This document shows, piece after piece, positions 6,931 to 13,389 of a DNA stretch of 15,133 bases. Every line of letters starts with the position of its first letter. Within the stretch, counting starts at the first letter, position 1. Position numbers and translations under genes: made by a program. The notes beneath the pieces are model-generated. The model ran no database searches. It had not been told where the DNA came from and worked only from the letters and a program-made list of their open reading frames with translations. Source of the DNA: Chloroflexota bacterium (GTDB lineage: Bacteria > Chloroflexota > Dehalococcoidia > Tepidiformales > Tepidiformaceae); assembly GCA_963169135.1 (NCBI GenBank), contig CAUJEQ010000210.1:1-15133 (forward strand), written 5' to 3'.

Positions 6931-7650
6931 ATGACCAGTGCATTGCACGTTCGCGAGACGCTCCTCGGCGACCTCCGGGAAATCTACTTCAGCTTCGAGG
7001 CCGCGGGCGAGACGGTACCGGGGCTGGCGTACCTGCCCACCGGGGCCACGGACCCGATGCCGCTGGTCCTCATCCAGCATCCCGGCATGGGCAGCAAGGA
7101 AGACTATTTCGTGGCCGAGGTAGGGCGGGGATGGGCAAAGCGCGGCTGGATCTGCGTCGGGCTCGATGCCCCACTGCACGGCGAGCGTTCGACTCACGAC
7201 CCGATGTCGCTGTTCCGCCAGCCGGAACGGCACCCGGCCATCAGAGCGCAATTTGCGGCGGAAGTCTCACGCATGATCGACCTTCTCGCCGAAGCTCTGC
7301 CGGTGGACATGACGCGAATCGGGTTCGTCGGATACTCGTTGGGGAGCATGCTCGGCATCCCGGCCGTGGCGCGCGACGGGCGGTTCAAAGCGGCGGCACT
7401 CTGCCTGGTGGGCGAGGGCGGCTTGGCGGGCGGCATCGAGGGGCCGGAGGCGGATGTCCCGAAGTTGTCGTCCGTCGCGGTCCGAATCGTGGGGAAGCTC
7501 CAGGACGAACTCATCCCGCGGGAACGGACCGAGGCCCTCTACAACGCACTCGAAGGGGAAAAGGACATTCGGTGGCTGCCCGGGGGACACTTCGAGATTG
7601 GCCCTGACGTTGTCCGCGCGGCAGAGGAGTGGCTCAGGGCGAAGCTGTAG
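6931..7650 (+). CDS. Alpha/beta hydrolase (dienelactone hydrolase/S9-like)
   Basis: This is a 239-residue cytoplasmic serine hydrolase with a full apparent catalytic triad: nucleophile Ser136 in GYSLG (134-138), Asp192 in LQDELIP, and His220 in PGGHFEI. The oxyanion-side strand VLIQHPGMGSKEDYF (47-60) and DAPLHGERS (79-87) match esterases and peptidase-like hydrolases of the dienelactone hydrolase and prolyl-oligopeptidase group. No signal peptide is visible. I chose the ATG at 6931 because conservation-like sequence begins there and a promoter sits just ahead. The frame is open back to 6859, but that region is the inverted repeat and promoter. Substrate is unknown. It is probably transcribed on its own, since a new promoter precedes the next gene. 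Confidence 0.85.
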   Translation: MTSALHVRETLLGDLREIYFSFEAAGETVPGLAYLPTGATDPMPLVLIQHPGMGSKEDYFVAEVGRGWAKRGWICVGLDAPLHGERSTHDPMSLFRQPERHPAIRAQFAAEVSRMIDLLAEALPVDMTRIGFVGYSLGSMLGIPAVARDGRFKAAALCLVGEGGLAGGIEGPEADVPKLSSVAVRIVGKLQDELIPRERTEALYNALEGEKDIRWLPGGHFEIGPDVVRAAEEWLRAKL

Positions 7651-7688
7651 GACTTCGACGTATGGCGGCGGGCCCGCGGTGCGCGCCC

Positions 7689-7717
7689 CGGACGCCCGTG
7701 CGCGGCGCCGCTATACT
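7689..7717 (+). promoter_or_regulatory. Candidate promoter of the TPP-enzyme gene
   Basis: TATACT (7712-7717) matches five of six -10 bases, with a weak -35 CGGACG (7689-7694, three of six) at 17-nt spacing. Transcription would begin near 7724, leaving a leader of about 32 nt that contains the GAGGAA ribosome-binding site (7742-7747). Confidence 0.5.
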
Positions 7718-7755
7718 CGGCCCACATTTTCAGTGAATCGCGAGGAACCCCACCC

Positions 7756-9402
7756 ATGGGAAACATGATCGACGGCGGCGAAATCATCGCGCGCATGATC
7801 AAGCAGGAAGGCATCGGCCATATCTTCACGCTCTCCGGCGGACACGTGCAGAACATCTATGAAGGCTGCCTGAATAACGACATCAGCATCGTCGACACGC
7901 GCCACGAACAGTCTGCGGGCCATGCAGCCGACGGGTACTCACGCATCACCTTCAAGCCAGGCGTGGCGGTCGTGACGGCAGGGCCGGGCGTGACCGACGT
8001 GGTGACGGCGGTCGCGAACGCCTACCAGGCGTCCAGCCCGATGGTAGTCATTGGCGGACGCTCGCCGCTGCGCCAGTACGACATGGGCTCGCTGCAGGAC
8101 ATCGAGCTGGGCATGGTGATGCAGCCGATCACGAAGTGGTCGCAGACGGTGTATGAGACGCGGCGGCTGCCCTATTACATGGCCATGGCGTTCCGCGAGG
8201 CGATGACGGGGCGATTCGGCCCGACGTTCCTCCAGGTACCTTCGGACGTGCTGTTCGGCCGCGTGGACGAAGACTCAGTCGAGTGGCCAACAGCCTACCG
8301 GCCGACCGGCGAGATCATGGGCGACCCGAACCTGATCAAGCAGGCGGCAGAAATGATCAGCAAGGCATCAAAACCAATGATCATGGCCGGCTCGGGCGTG
8401 TTCTGGCACAGGGCGCACAAGGAGCTGGCCGAATTTGCCAGGGCTGCGGACGTACCGGTGTACACGAACGCGATGGGGCGCGGCACACTGCGGCAGGACA
8501 ACCCGAACTTCTTCTCACTCTCGCGCAAGCCGGCATTCGCACAGGCCGACGTCATCGTCATCCTGGGAACGCCGATCGACTTCCGGCTGAAGTACGGCCG
8601 GCCCCCGGCCTGGAACCCTGAGGCGAAGATCATCCAGATTGACATCGACCCGCGCGACATCGGCCGCAACCGGGACTTCGCCATTGGGATCGAGGCGAAC
8701 ATCCGTCAGGCCTTGCTGCAGCTGACGGGCGAAATCGGCAAGGGCAACCACTCCGAATGGATGCAACACCTGCGGGGACTCGAGGGCCAGGCTGACGCCC
8801 AGCGCGAGGTGTTCATGAACTCGGACAGCGTGCCGATCCACCCGCTCCGGCTCTGCAAAGAGATCGCGGAGTTCGTCGACGATGACACGATTGTGGTTGG
8901 CGACGGCGGCGATATCGTCGCGCTGGCAGCGGGCGTGCTACCGGTGAACAACCCGGGGCAGTGGATGGACCCGGGCCCGTTCGGGACGCTGGGCGTTGGT
9001 ACCGGGTTCTGTATGGCCGCGAGCGTGGCCGCGCCCGACAAGAAGGTGTTGATGGTGAACGGCGACGGCACCTTCGGGCTGAACGGATTCGACTTCGACA
9101 CGTTCGTGCGGTTCAAGATGCCGATCGTGTCGGTCGTGGGGAACGACCGCTGCTGGCACCAGATTTATGTGGGGCAAAAAGCCCAGTACGGCCCCGGCCG
9201 GACCCCGGCGACGGTGTTGGGGGACAACGCGCGCTACGACAAGGTCGTGGAGGGTCTGGGTGGGCACGGCGAGTTCGTGGAGCACCCGGAGCAGATCAAG
9301 GCAGCCATCGAGCGGGCGTTCAACAGCGGCAAGCCAGCCTGCGTGAACGTGATAATGGACCCCGAGCCCGCGGGCGTTAAGGGCGGCTACGAGTTCAAGT
9401 AG
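7756..9402 (+). CDS. Thiamine-diphosphate enzyme, ILVBL / 2-hydroxyacyl-CoA lyase 2-like (acetolactate synthase superfamily)
   Basis: This is a 548-residue three-domain ThDP enzyme. The N-terminal Pyr domain has the catalytic Glu51 in TRHEQSAGHAADGYSR and GPGVTDVVTA (76-85). A central Rossmann-like domain spans about 190-325. The C-terminal PP domain has GDGGD (382-386) and the metal/ThDP motif GDGTF through GND (436-464). GPFGTLGVGTGF (407-418) and FDTFVRFKMPIVSVVGND (447-464) recall the animal ILVBL (HACL2) family more than classical IlvB. Such enzymes cleave or join 2-hydroxyacyl-CoA with formyl-CoA or make acetolactate-type products. Nearby crotonase and CoA-transferase genes favour a CoA substrate, but this is inference. 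The ATG at 7756 follows GAGGAA with 8-nt spacing. It is unlikely to be the branched-chain synthase, because no regulatory subunit or ilv gene is near. Confidence 0.82.
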   Translation: MGNMIDGGEIIARMIKQEGIGHIFTLSGGHVQNIYEGCLNNDISIVDTRHEQSAGHAADGYSRITFKPGVAVVTAGPGVTDVVTAVANAYQASSPMVVIGGRSPLRQYDMGSLQDIELGMVMQPITKWSQTVYETRRLPYYMAMAFREAMTGRFGPTFLQVPSDVLFGRVDEDSVEWPTAYRPTGEIMGDPNLIKQAAEMISKASKPMIMAGSGVFWHRAHKELAEFARAADVPVYTNAMGRGTLRQDNPNFFSLSRKPAFAQADVIVILGTPIDFRLKYGRPPAWNPEAKIIQIDIDPRDIGRNRDFAIGIEANIRQALLQLTGEIGKGNHSEWMQHLRGLEGQADAQREVFMNSDSVPIHPLRLCKEIAEFVDDDTIVVGDGGDIVALAAGVLPVNNPGQWMDPGPFGTLGVGTGFCMAASVAAPDKKVLMVNGDGTFGLNGFDFDTFVRFKMPIVSVVGNDRCWHQIYVGQKAQYGPGRTPATVLGDNARYDKVVEGLGGHGEFVEHPEQIKAAIERAFNSGKPACVNVIMDPEPAGVKGGYEFK

Positions 9403-9408
9403 CCCGAC

Positions 9409-9652
9409 ATGCCAACGGTCCGCACTGAACGTGGTTACCGGTCCTTCTTCTACTCTGACGAGGGGAGCCCAAGAGCCGCGCCACGTTCATGTGGCCCGGG
9501 GCGCAGGTGCCGCGAAAATCTGGCTCGATCCAGAGCCCTTGCTTGCCCGGACCGCCGGACTACCAGCCCGCGAACTGCAGCAGGTAATGAGGATTATCAT
9601 GGACCACGCGGAGGACTTCCGGAGGGCATGGGATGAGCATTTCCGTCGCTGA
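9409..9652 (+). pseudogene. DUF4160 family gene, broken by a frameshift
   Basis: Two overlapping frames together make one DUF4160 protein of about 80 residues. The first (from ATG 9409) gives MPTVRTERGYRSFFYSDEG. The rest of the family pattern, EPRHVHVARGAGAAKIWLDP through the tail AWDEHFRR, is in the next frame, ending at TGA 9650-9652. Removing one G from the GGGG run at 9462-9465 restores a continuous reading DEGAQEPRHVHV. The cause may be a one-base insertion in the genome, a sequencing or assembly error in the homopolymer, or less likely programmed slippage. A GTG at 9431 could start the second frame, but without the conserved N-terminus. It starts 6 nt after the TPP-enzyme stop and overlaps the DUF2442 gene by 20 nt. 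The biochemical function of DUF4160 is not established. Confidence 0.75.
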
Positions 9653-9911
9653 ACCCCTGGCGAGCAAGGTTTGGTACGACGAGGACCGTCTGTGGGTAGA
9701 GCTTGCGGACGGCAGGATCGTCGGCGTGCCCCTGAAGCACTTTCCGAGATTGCAGCTCGGTACGCCAGAGGCGCGCTCCCGATGGGAACTCATCGGACCG
9801 GGGGAGGGCATTCACTGGCCGGAACTTGATGAGGACATCAGCGTCGCGGGACTGCTCGCGGGGGCTCGCGACAACACAAAGTGGGGCCGGGAGCACGGAT
9901 CGGGAGACTAG
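9633..9911 (+). CDS. DUF2442 domain protein
   Basis: This is a small protein of 92 residues that matches the DUF2442 pattern over nearly its whole length: a first strand VWYDEDRLWVELADGR, then PLKHFPRL, then the diagnostic GIHWPELDEDISVAGLL near the C-terminus. The ATG at 9633 has GGAGGG 6 nt upstream and lies inside the end of the DUF4160 gene. DUF4160 and DUF2442 genes are commonly found side by side, and the arrangement has led to suggestions of a two-part, toxin-antitoxin-like unit; no activity can be read from sequence. The partner here is frameshifted while this frame is intact. No membrane segment or signal is visible. The stop is 2 nt before the start of the crotonase gene. Confidence 0.85.
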   Translation: MSISVAEPLASKVWYDEDRLWVELADGRIVGVPLKHFPRLQLGTPEARSRWELIGPGEGIHWPELDEDISVAGLLAGARDNTKWGREHGSGD

Positions 9912-9913
9912 CC

Positions 9914-10702
9914 ATGCAATTCATCATGTCTGAACTCGACAACCACATCGCGACCATCACGCTCAACCGGCCCGAGGTGATGAACGCGCTCACGCGGGAG
10001 ATGTACGCGGAGCTCGAACAGGCGTTCCGGGACGTCCACCGTGACCCGGAGGTCCGCTGCGTCGTGCTGACAGGCGCCGGGCGGGCGTTCTGCTCGGGCG
10101 ATGACGTGAAGCAGATCATGCTCGGGGAGCAGCGGGACGAGACCGTGACGCGTCTGCGAGAAGTGCGGCCCCGGCCCACGCCGGCGGCCGCCGTGGTGCT
10201 CGAGTGCGACAAGCCAGTCATCGCTGCGGTCAACGGGCCGGCAGTTGGCTGGGGGATGGACCTCACGCTGTTCTGCGACATCCGGATCGCATCAGAAAAC
10301 GCCAAGTTCGGTGAGCTGTTCATCAAGCGCGGATTGGTGGCCGACATCGGCGGGCTGTGGCGGTTGCCCCGCGTGGTCGGGCCATCGAAGGCGGCGGAGT
10401 TGCTCTTCACGGGGGACGTGATCGACGCACGGGAAGCGGAGCGAATCGGGCTGGTGTCGCAGGTCGTCGCGCCCGATGAACTCATGACCCAAGCGATGGC
10501 ATTGGCCCGGAAGATCGCTGCGAACCCGCCCATCGCAATGCGCTACATGAAGGAAGGGCTGCGAAAGTCGGTGCACGCCTCCATTCAGGAGATGGGCGAG
10601 TACGTCGGCAACTCGTTGGCGTACCTGTTTACCACCGAAGACCACAAAGAGGGCGCGCTGAGCTTCGTTGAGCGGCGGGAGCCAATTTTCCGGGGACGCT
10701 AG
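9914..10702 (+). CDS. Enoyl-CoA hydratase/isomerase family protein, PaaG-like active site
   Basis: This is a 262-residue crotonase-fold enzyme acting on an acyl-CoA thioester. The CoA and oxyanion-hole segments are AFCSGDD (59-64) and NGPAVGWGMDL (108-117), followed by CDIRIASENAKFG. By hand alignment the first catalytic Glu of rat crotonase (E144) is replaced by Phe, Glu162 keeps the second (E164), and Asp144 in GLVADIGG matches the Asp used by PaaG- and dienoyl-CoA-isomerase-like members. This suggests an isomerase or related reaction rather than plain hydration. I chose ATG 9914 because GGGAG lies 7 nt upstream and the fold starts soon after; ATG 9926 is an alternative. It follows DUF2442 by 2 nt and probably shares a transcript with it and the TPP enzyme. 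Confidence 0.87.
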   Translation: MQFIMSELDNHIATITLNRPEVMNALTREMYAELEQAFRDVHRDPEVRCVVLTGAGRAFCSGDDVKQIMLGEQRDETVTRLREVRPRPTPAAAVVLECDKPVIAAVNGPAVGWGMDLTLFCDIRIASENAKFGELFIKRGLVADIGGLWRLPRVVGPSKAAELLFTGDVIDAREAERIGLVSQVVAPDELMTQAMALARKIAANPPIAMRYMKEGLRKSVHASIQEMGEYVGNSLAYLFTTEDHKEGALSFVERREPIFRGR

Positions 10703-10719
10703 GGAACTTTCCGGCTTGC

Positions 10720-10745
10720 CCGGTCGTTCCACTGGTAGCGACCGG
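10720..10745 (+). repeat. Inverted repeat overlapping a ribosome-binding site
   Basis: CCGGTCG (10720-10726) and CGACCGG (10739-10745) are perfect 7-bp arms around a 12-nt loop. The right arm overlaps the GGAGG (10744-10748) of the exported-protein gene, so the RNA hairpin could partly mask its ribosome-binding site. A protein-binding operator is an alternative reading. No T-run follows. Confidence 0.5.
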
Positions 10746-10753
10746 AGGTTGGA

Positions 10754-11479
10754 ATGGTGCTTCGGACACTCCTTGCATTGCTGCTCCTGGGGTGCGGCGC
10801 CCTCGGGGGGATCGCGGTAGGAGGGCCGTCTCAGGTCTCCGCCTGCTCGATTGTTGGGCCCTCCGCCGCGACCATCGGCCTCGCGGTCGGGAAGTCCCCG
10901 GTCATCGCGATTGGCCGCATCGTGGAGTCGACACGCCGTGAAGCGAGCTTCGTCGTGGAGGAGAACCTCCGGGGCAGCGCCAACGGCGAGTCCTTCCGGG
11001 TCGACAACCGGGGCACCTACACCGCGGTGGCCTGCAGTCCGTACGAGGAACCGTTCCGCGAGGGCTACCGCTTCGCGGATGGCGAGCGGTATGTGATGTT
11101 CCTCGAGAGCGAGGTCGATGGCCTGTGGCAGGTGGGGTACCTGGGGCTCGCAGCGTTCCCGGTGCCCGCCAGCGACAGCGAGAAGCTGCGCACCGACTGG
11201 TATGCAAGCCCGGGCGGGGTGTTCGATCTAACGCTCGGTGATATCCGCGCGCTGGTCGTCCAACACCACACTCCTCCGTTGCGGCCCGCCGCAACCACCA
11301 GTGCAGACCCGTCGGGCGAGCAGCCCGTACCGGCTGGGAACGTCCAGGGGCGCACCTCAACCGCGCCGGAACCAGACGAAGACGGGCGCACGCTCATGTG
11401 GGCGTTGGCTATCGCCGGTGTCCTGGCAGCCGGGACGGCGGCATGTTGGAGGGCAGGGCGATTCAGGCGCGGCCGTTGA
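10754..11479 (+). CDS. Exported, membrane-anchored protein, possibly NTR/TIMP-like
   Basis: The protein has 241 residues. It has a signal sequence (hydrophobic 5-22), with probable cleavage before Cys31 in VSAC, which also resembles a lipobox. A globular part of about 130 residues follows (31-170), then a Pro/Thr-rich linker (about 172-210), a membrane helix (about 214-232) and a basic tail RAGRFRRGR, giving an outside-facing domain. A mature N-terminal Cys, the IGRIVES strand, FVVEENLRG, a later Cys (VACSPY) and GERYVMFL resemble bacterial NTR/TIMP-like proteins that begin with ACSC. Here the second Cys of that motif is Ile, so the match is tentative. The ATG at 10754 has GGAGG with 5-nt spacing. 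Its 3' end overlaps the convergent CBS gene by 17 nt. Confidence 0.75.
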   Translation: MVLRTLLALLLLGCGALGGIAVGGPSQVSACSIVGPSAATIGLAVGKSPVIAIGRIVESTRREASFVVEENLRGSANGESFRVDNRGTYTAVACSPYEEPFREGYRFADGERYVMFLESEVDGLWQVGYLGLAAFPVPASDSEKLRTDWYASPGGVFDLTLGDIRALVVQHHTPPLRPAATTSADPSGEQPVPAGNVQGRTSTAPEPDEDGRTLMWALAIAGVLAAGTAACWRAGRFRRGR

Positions 11480-11900
11480 TGTATTCGGTCATCGCCCGGA
11501 TGTGATCTTCCTGGTTGATGGTGACCCAGCGGAGCAGGTCGCCAATCGAGATCATGCCCACGAGATCGTCGCCGTCCATGACCGGCAGATGGCGCAGACG
11601 GCGCTCGGTCATGAGCCGCATGGCGTCTTCCACGTGCCACGCCGGGTCGATCGCGGCGATGTCGCGGGTCATCACTTCGCCGACGCGCGTGAGGGCCGGG
11701 TCGCGGTCGGCATCGACCACCCGGCGGAGGACATCACGTTCGGTGAAGATGCCGGCAGGCCGACGTTCGCCCATGACCAGCAGCGAGCCGACCCCTTTCT
11801 CGTTCATCTCGCGCACGGCCTCTGAAACGGTGGCTGCCCGGGGGATGGTATAGACCTGGCGGCCTTTTTCAGCGAGCACGCTGCTTACGAATCCGTACAC
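11463..11900 (-). CDS. Two-CBS-domain protein
   Basis: This is a small cytoplasmic protein of 145 residues made almost entirely of a Bateman pair. CBS1 runs from about 10 to 70 with TIPRAATVSEAVREM and GIFTERDVLRR; CBS2 from about 75 to 130 with VMTRDIAAIDP, LRHLPVMDGDDLVG and MISIGDLLRW. Such pairs bind adenosine nucleotides or similar ligands and usually control a partner protein; none is fused or obvious here. I prefer GTG 11900 because AGGAGG then lies 7 nt upstream. GTG 11906 would start immediately after the Shine-Dalgarno with no spacing. It is convergent with, and overlaps, the exported-protein gene. It appears to have its own promoter. Confidence 0.9.
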   Translation of the reverse strand: MYGFVSSVLAEKGRQVYTIPRAATVSEAVREMNEKGVGSLLVMGERRPAGIFTERDVLRRVVDADRDPALTRVGEVMTRDIAAIDPAWHVEDAMRLMTERRLRHLPVMDGDDLVGMISIGDLLRWVTINQEDHIRAMTEYINGRA

Positions 11901-11931
11901 AACCACACCTCCTGCTGCTTCGCGTATGTCC

Positions 11932-11937
11932 AGTATA
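11932..11937 (-). promoter_or_regulatory. Candidate -10 element of the CBS gene
   Basis: On the minus strand this reads TATACT, five of six matches to the -10 consensus, with the AGGAGG of the CBS gene about 20 nt downstream. A TTGACA (11944-11949) lies only 6 nt upstream, too close to be its -35, and the correctly spaced positions do not look like a -35. Confidence 0.45.
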
Positions 11938-11971
11938 GGGGGCTGTCAAGCCGCCAGTGGTATTGCGGGCA

Positions 11972-12445
11972 TCACTCGAGGGTGAATCGCTGGGTTACTC
12001 CGGATTCGTTCACCTCCTCGCGGTAGTTGCCGCGGGTGAGTTCGGACACAACGCGGCGCCAGAATGCCTGCGCCGGAAGGTTTGCGGGCATCTGGTGGAC
12101 CAGCCAGCTTCCTGGCAGGCGGGTAAACACCGCCCTGGCCGCGGCAGCACCAACGCCGGCGCCGCGAAAGGCCCGCATCACAAAGAACTCCGCGAAGACG
12201 TTCACGCCGTTGACCACGCGGACGAGCGCGAAGCCGGCCAGTTTGGCGTCCACCCGGATGAAGAAGGCGTGGCGCGACTCTCGTTCGTCCGGGGCCCAGT
12301 AGTGATCGAGATAGCGGTAGTCGAACTCGCCATGTTCGTTCAGCTCCAGCTGTTCGAACTCCGAGAAGTCGTAGAGGTAGAGCTGGAGCATGCGCCGGAG
12401 GACCGGCTTCTCCTCGTAGCGGACGGGCTCGATCGTGACGTCCAC
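11972..12445 (-). CDS. GNAT family acetyltransferase
   Basis: This is a GNAT-fold protein of 157 residues, expected to move an acetyl group from acetyl-CoA to an amine. The acetyl-CoA pyrophosphate loop is RGAGVGAAAARAVF (94-107), preceded by the beta-4 stretch AEFFVMRAF (85-93). The N-terminal LQLYLYDFSEF (21-30) with YLDHYW (45-50) is typical of the group of predicted acetyltransferases in COG5628. AFWRRVV (127-133) fits the late GNAT helix. Substrate is unknown. The start is GTG 12445, 9 nt after the stop of the methyltransferase gene and without a clear Shine-Dalgarno, so it probably depends on read-through from that gene. A DNA gap of 71 nt separates it from the CBS gene. Confidence 0.85.
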   Translation of the reverse strand: MDVTIEPVRYEEKPVLRRMLQLYLYDFSEFEQLELNEHGEFDYRYLDHYWAPDERESRHAFFIRVDAKLAGFALVRVVNGVNVFAEFFVMRAFRGAGVGAAAARAVFTRLPGSWLVHQMPANLPAQAFWRRVVSELTRGNYREEVNESGVTQRFTLE

Positions 12446-12454
12446 CGCGCCAGT

Positions 12455-13228
12455 CTACGCGCGGCGGGCGTGGACCAGGATGCGCTTGTACGTGTAGAAG
12501 AACGGGCTGCGCTCGCCAAGCCGCCGGAGGAGCGCCTCACGGTAGCGAACGAGATAGCTCTCGTAGAGCTCAGAGGACATTCGGCGGGCGTAGTCGGTGA
12601 GGTAGGTGCCCTTCACCCACTCCACCACCGCGCCGGTCGATTCCAGGTGGTGGCCGTAGACCTGCATACGGACGTTCAGGTCGGCAAACCCGAGGGTGTC
12701 GAGGGTCTCGGCGTACCACTCGGGTTTCATTACCGGCCAGGTGCGCTCATAGCCTCCAAGGGCCGTGCGATACGGTTCCTCGGCTGCGACTTCGCGCGCG
12801 ACGACGTGGGACGCATGATCGTCGTTGGCGGGCACCTGGAAGGCGAACTGGCCGCCCGAGGCGACGAGCGCCGTGAGCCCGGGGATGAGGGCGGCATGGT
12901 TGGGCACCCACTGGTAGGCGGCATTCGAGAACACGACATCGAACGGCGCCCCGGGCCGGTACGTCTCGATGGTGCCCTGTTCGAAGCGGAGGCCGGGACC
13001 GGCGAACTGAGCGCTCTTCGCGAGCATGGTCTCGGCGCTGTCGACGCCGACTGTCTCCGCGGCGCCGGTGTGTTCGTGCAGCAGGCGCGTGAGTTCGCCG
13101 GTCCCGCAGCCGAGGTCGACGACGCGGCCCCCGGGGACGGGCGTGACCATCGCGAGCAGGTCGAGGAAGGGTTGGGTCCGTTCGCTGCTGAAGCGCTCGT
13201 ATTGGGCGGGGTTCCAGGGGCTGGTCAT
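12455..13228 (-). CDS. tam: Trans-aconitate 2-methyltransferase-like SAM methyltransferase
   Basis: This is a class I SAM-dependent methyltransferase of 257 residues, close in length to E. coli Tam (252). The family-specific opening WNPAQYERFSSERTQPFLDLL (5-25) is followed by SAM motif I VVDLGCGTGELT (36-47), VGVDSAETML (60-69), the Tam-typical SNAAYQWVPNH (101-111) and the late VYGHHLESTGAVVEWVKGT segment. Tam methylates trans-aconitate, a by-product inhibitor formed from the citric-acid-cycle intermediate cis-aconitate, in the cytoplasm. Family placement is good; activity on trans-aconitate itself is inferred. The ATG at 13228 has GGAGGAG upstream. It is followed by the GNAT gene 9 nt on. 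Confidence 0.85.
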   Translation of the reverse strand: MTSPWNPAQYERFSSERTQPFLDLLAMVTPVPGGRVVDLGCGTGELTRLLHEHTGAAETVGVDSAETMLAKSAQFAGPGLRFEQGTIETYRPGAPFDVVFSNAAYQWVPNHAALIPGLTALVASGGQFAFQVPANDDHASHVVAREVAAEEPYRTALGGYERTWPVMKPEWYAETLDTLGFADLNVRMQVYGHHLESTGAVVEWVKGTYLTDYARRMSSELYESYLVRYREALLRRLGERSPFFYTYKRILVHARRA

Positions 13229-13333
13229 CGGGCTCCTCCGTTCCGCGCGATAGGCGGTGGCTGAAGCCCTTTCCTTGGTGGCCGGTGCTCCGCGACTCCC
13301 CTTGGGGCCGGTGGGCTCGGAACTGGCAAGTCC

Positions 13334-13339
13334 ATGATA
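13334..13339 (-). promoter_or_regulatory. Candidate -10 element upstream of tam
   Basis: On the minus strand this reads TATCAT, five of six matches to TATAAT, about 105 nt upstream of the methyltransferase ATG in the 161-bp gap after the CoA-transferase gene. No good -35 is seen at 16-18 nt. I found no intrinsic terminator for the CoA-transferase transcript in this gap. Confidence 0.35.
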
Positions 13340-13389
13340 GCGCGGTGCGCCCGGGGACGATTGTGGCGCGGCTCGCGGGGTGCTGTTCG

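Noticed and set aside
7668..7705. Short palindrome GCGGGCCCGC and a repeated GTGCGCG before the TPP-enzyme promoter
   Set aside because: Low-complexity G/C sequence where short repeats are expected by chance; no arm longer than a few bases and no spacing that suggests a specific site.
9431..9652. A separate small gene starting at GTG 9431
   Set aside because: Its first residues have no family resemblance, whereas the overlapping frame from 9409 supplies the missing DUF4160 N-terminus; one frameshifted gene explains both frames better.
11932..11949. TTGACA and TATACT together upstream of the CBS gene as a full promoter
   Set aside because: The two hexamers are only 6 nt apart, so they cannot serve as -35 and -10 of one promoter; only the -10 was kept.
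11957..13264. A 435-codon open frame on the plus strand
   Set aside because: It lies antisense to the GNAT and methyltransferase genes, both of which have clear family motifs and, for the methyltransferase, a strong ribosome-binding site. The product reads as a Val/Glu/Gly-rich mirror.
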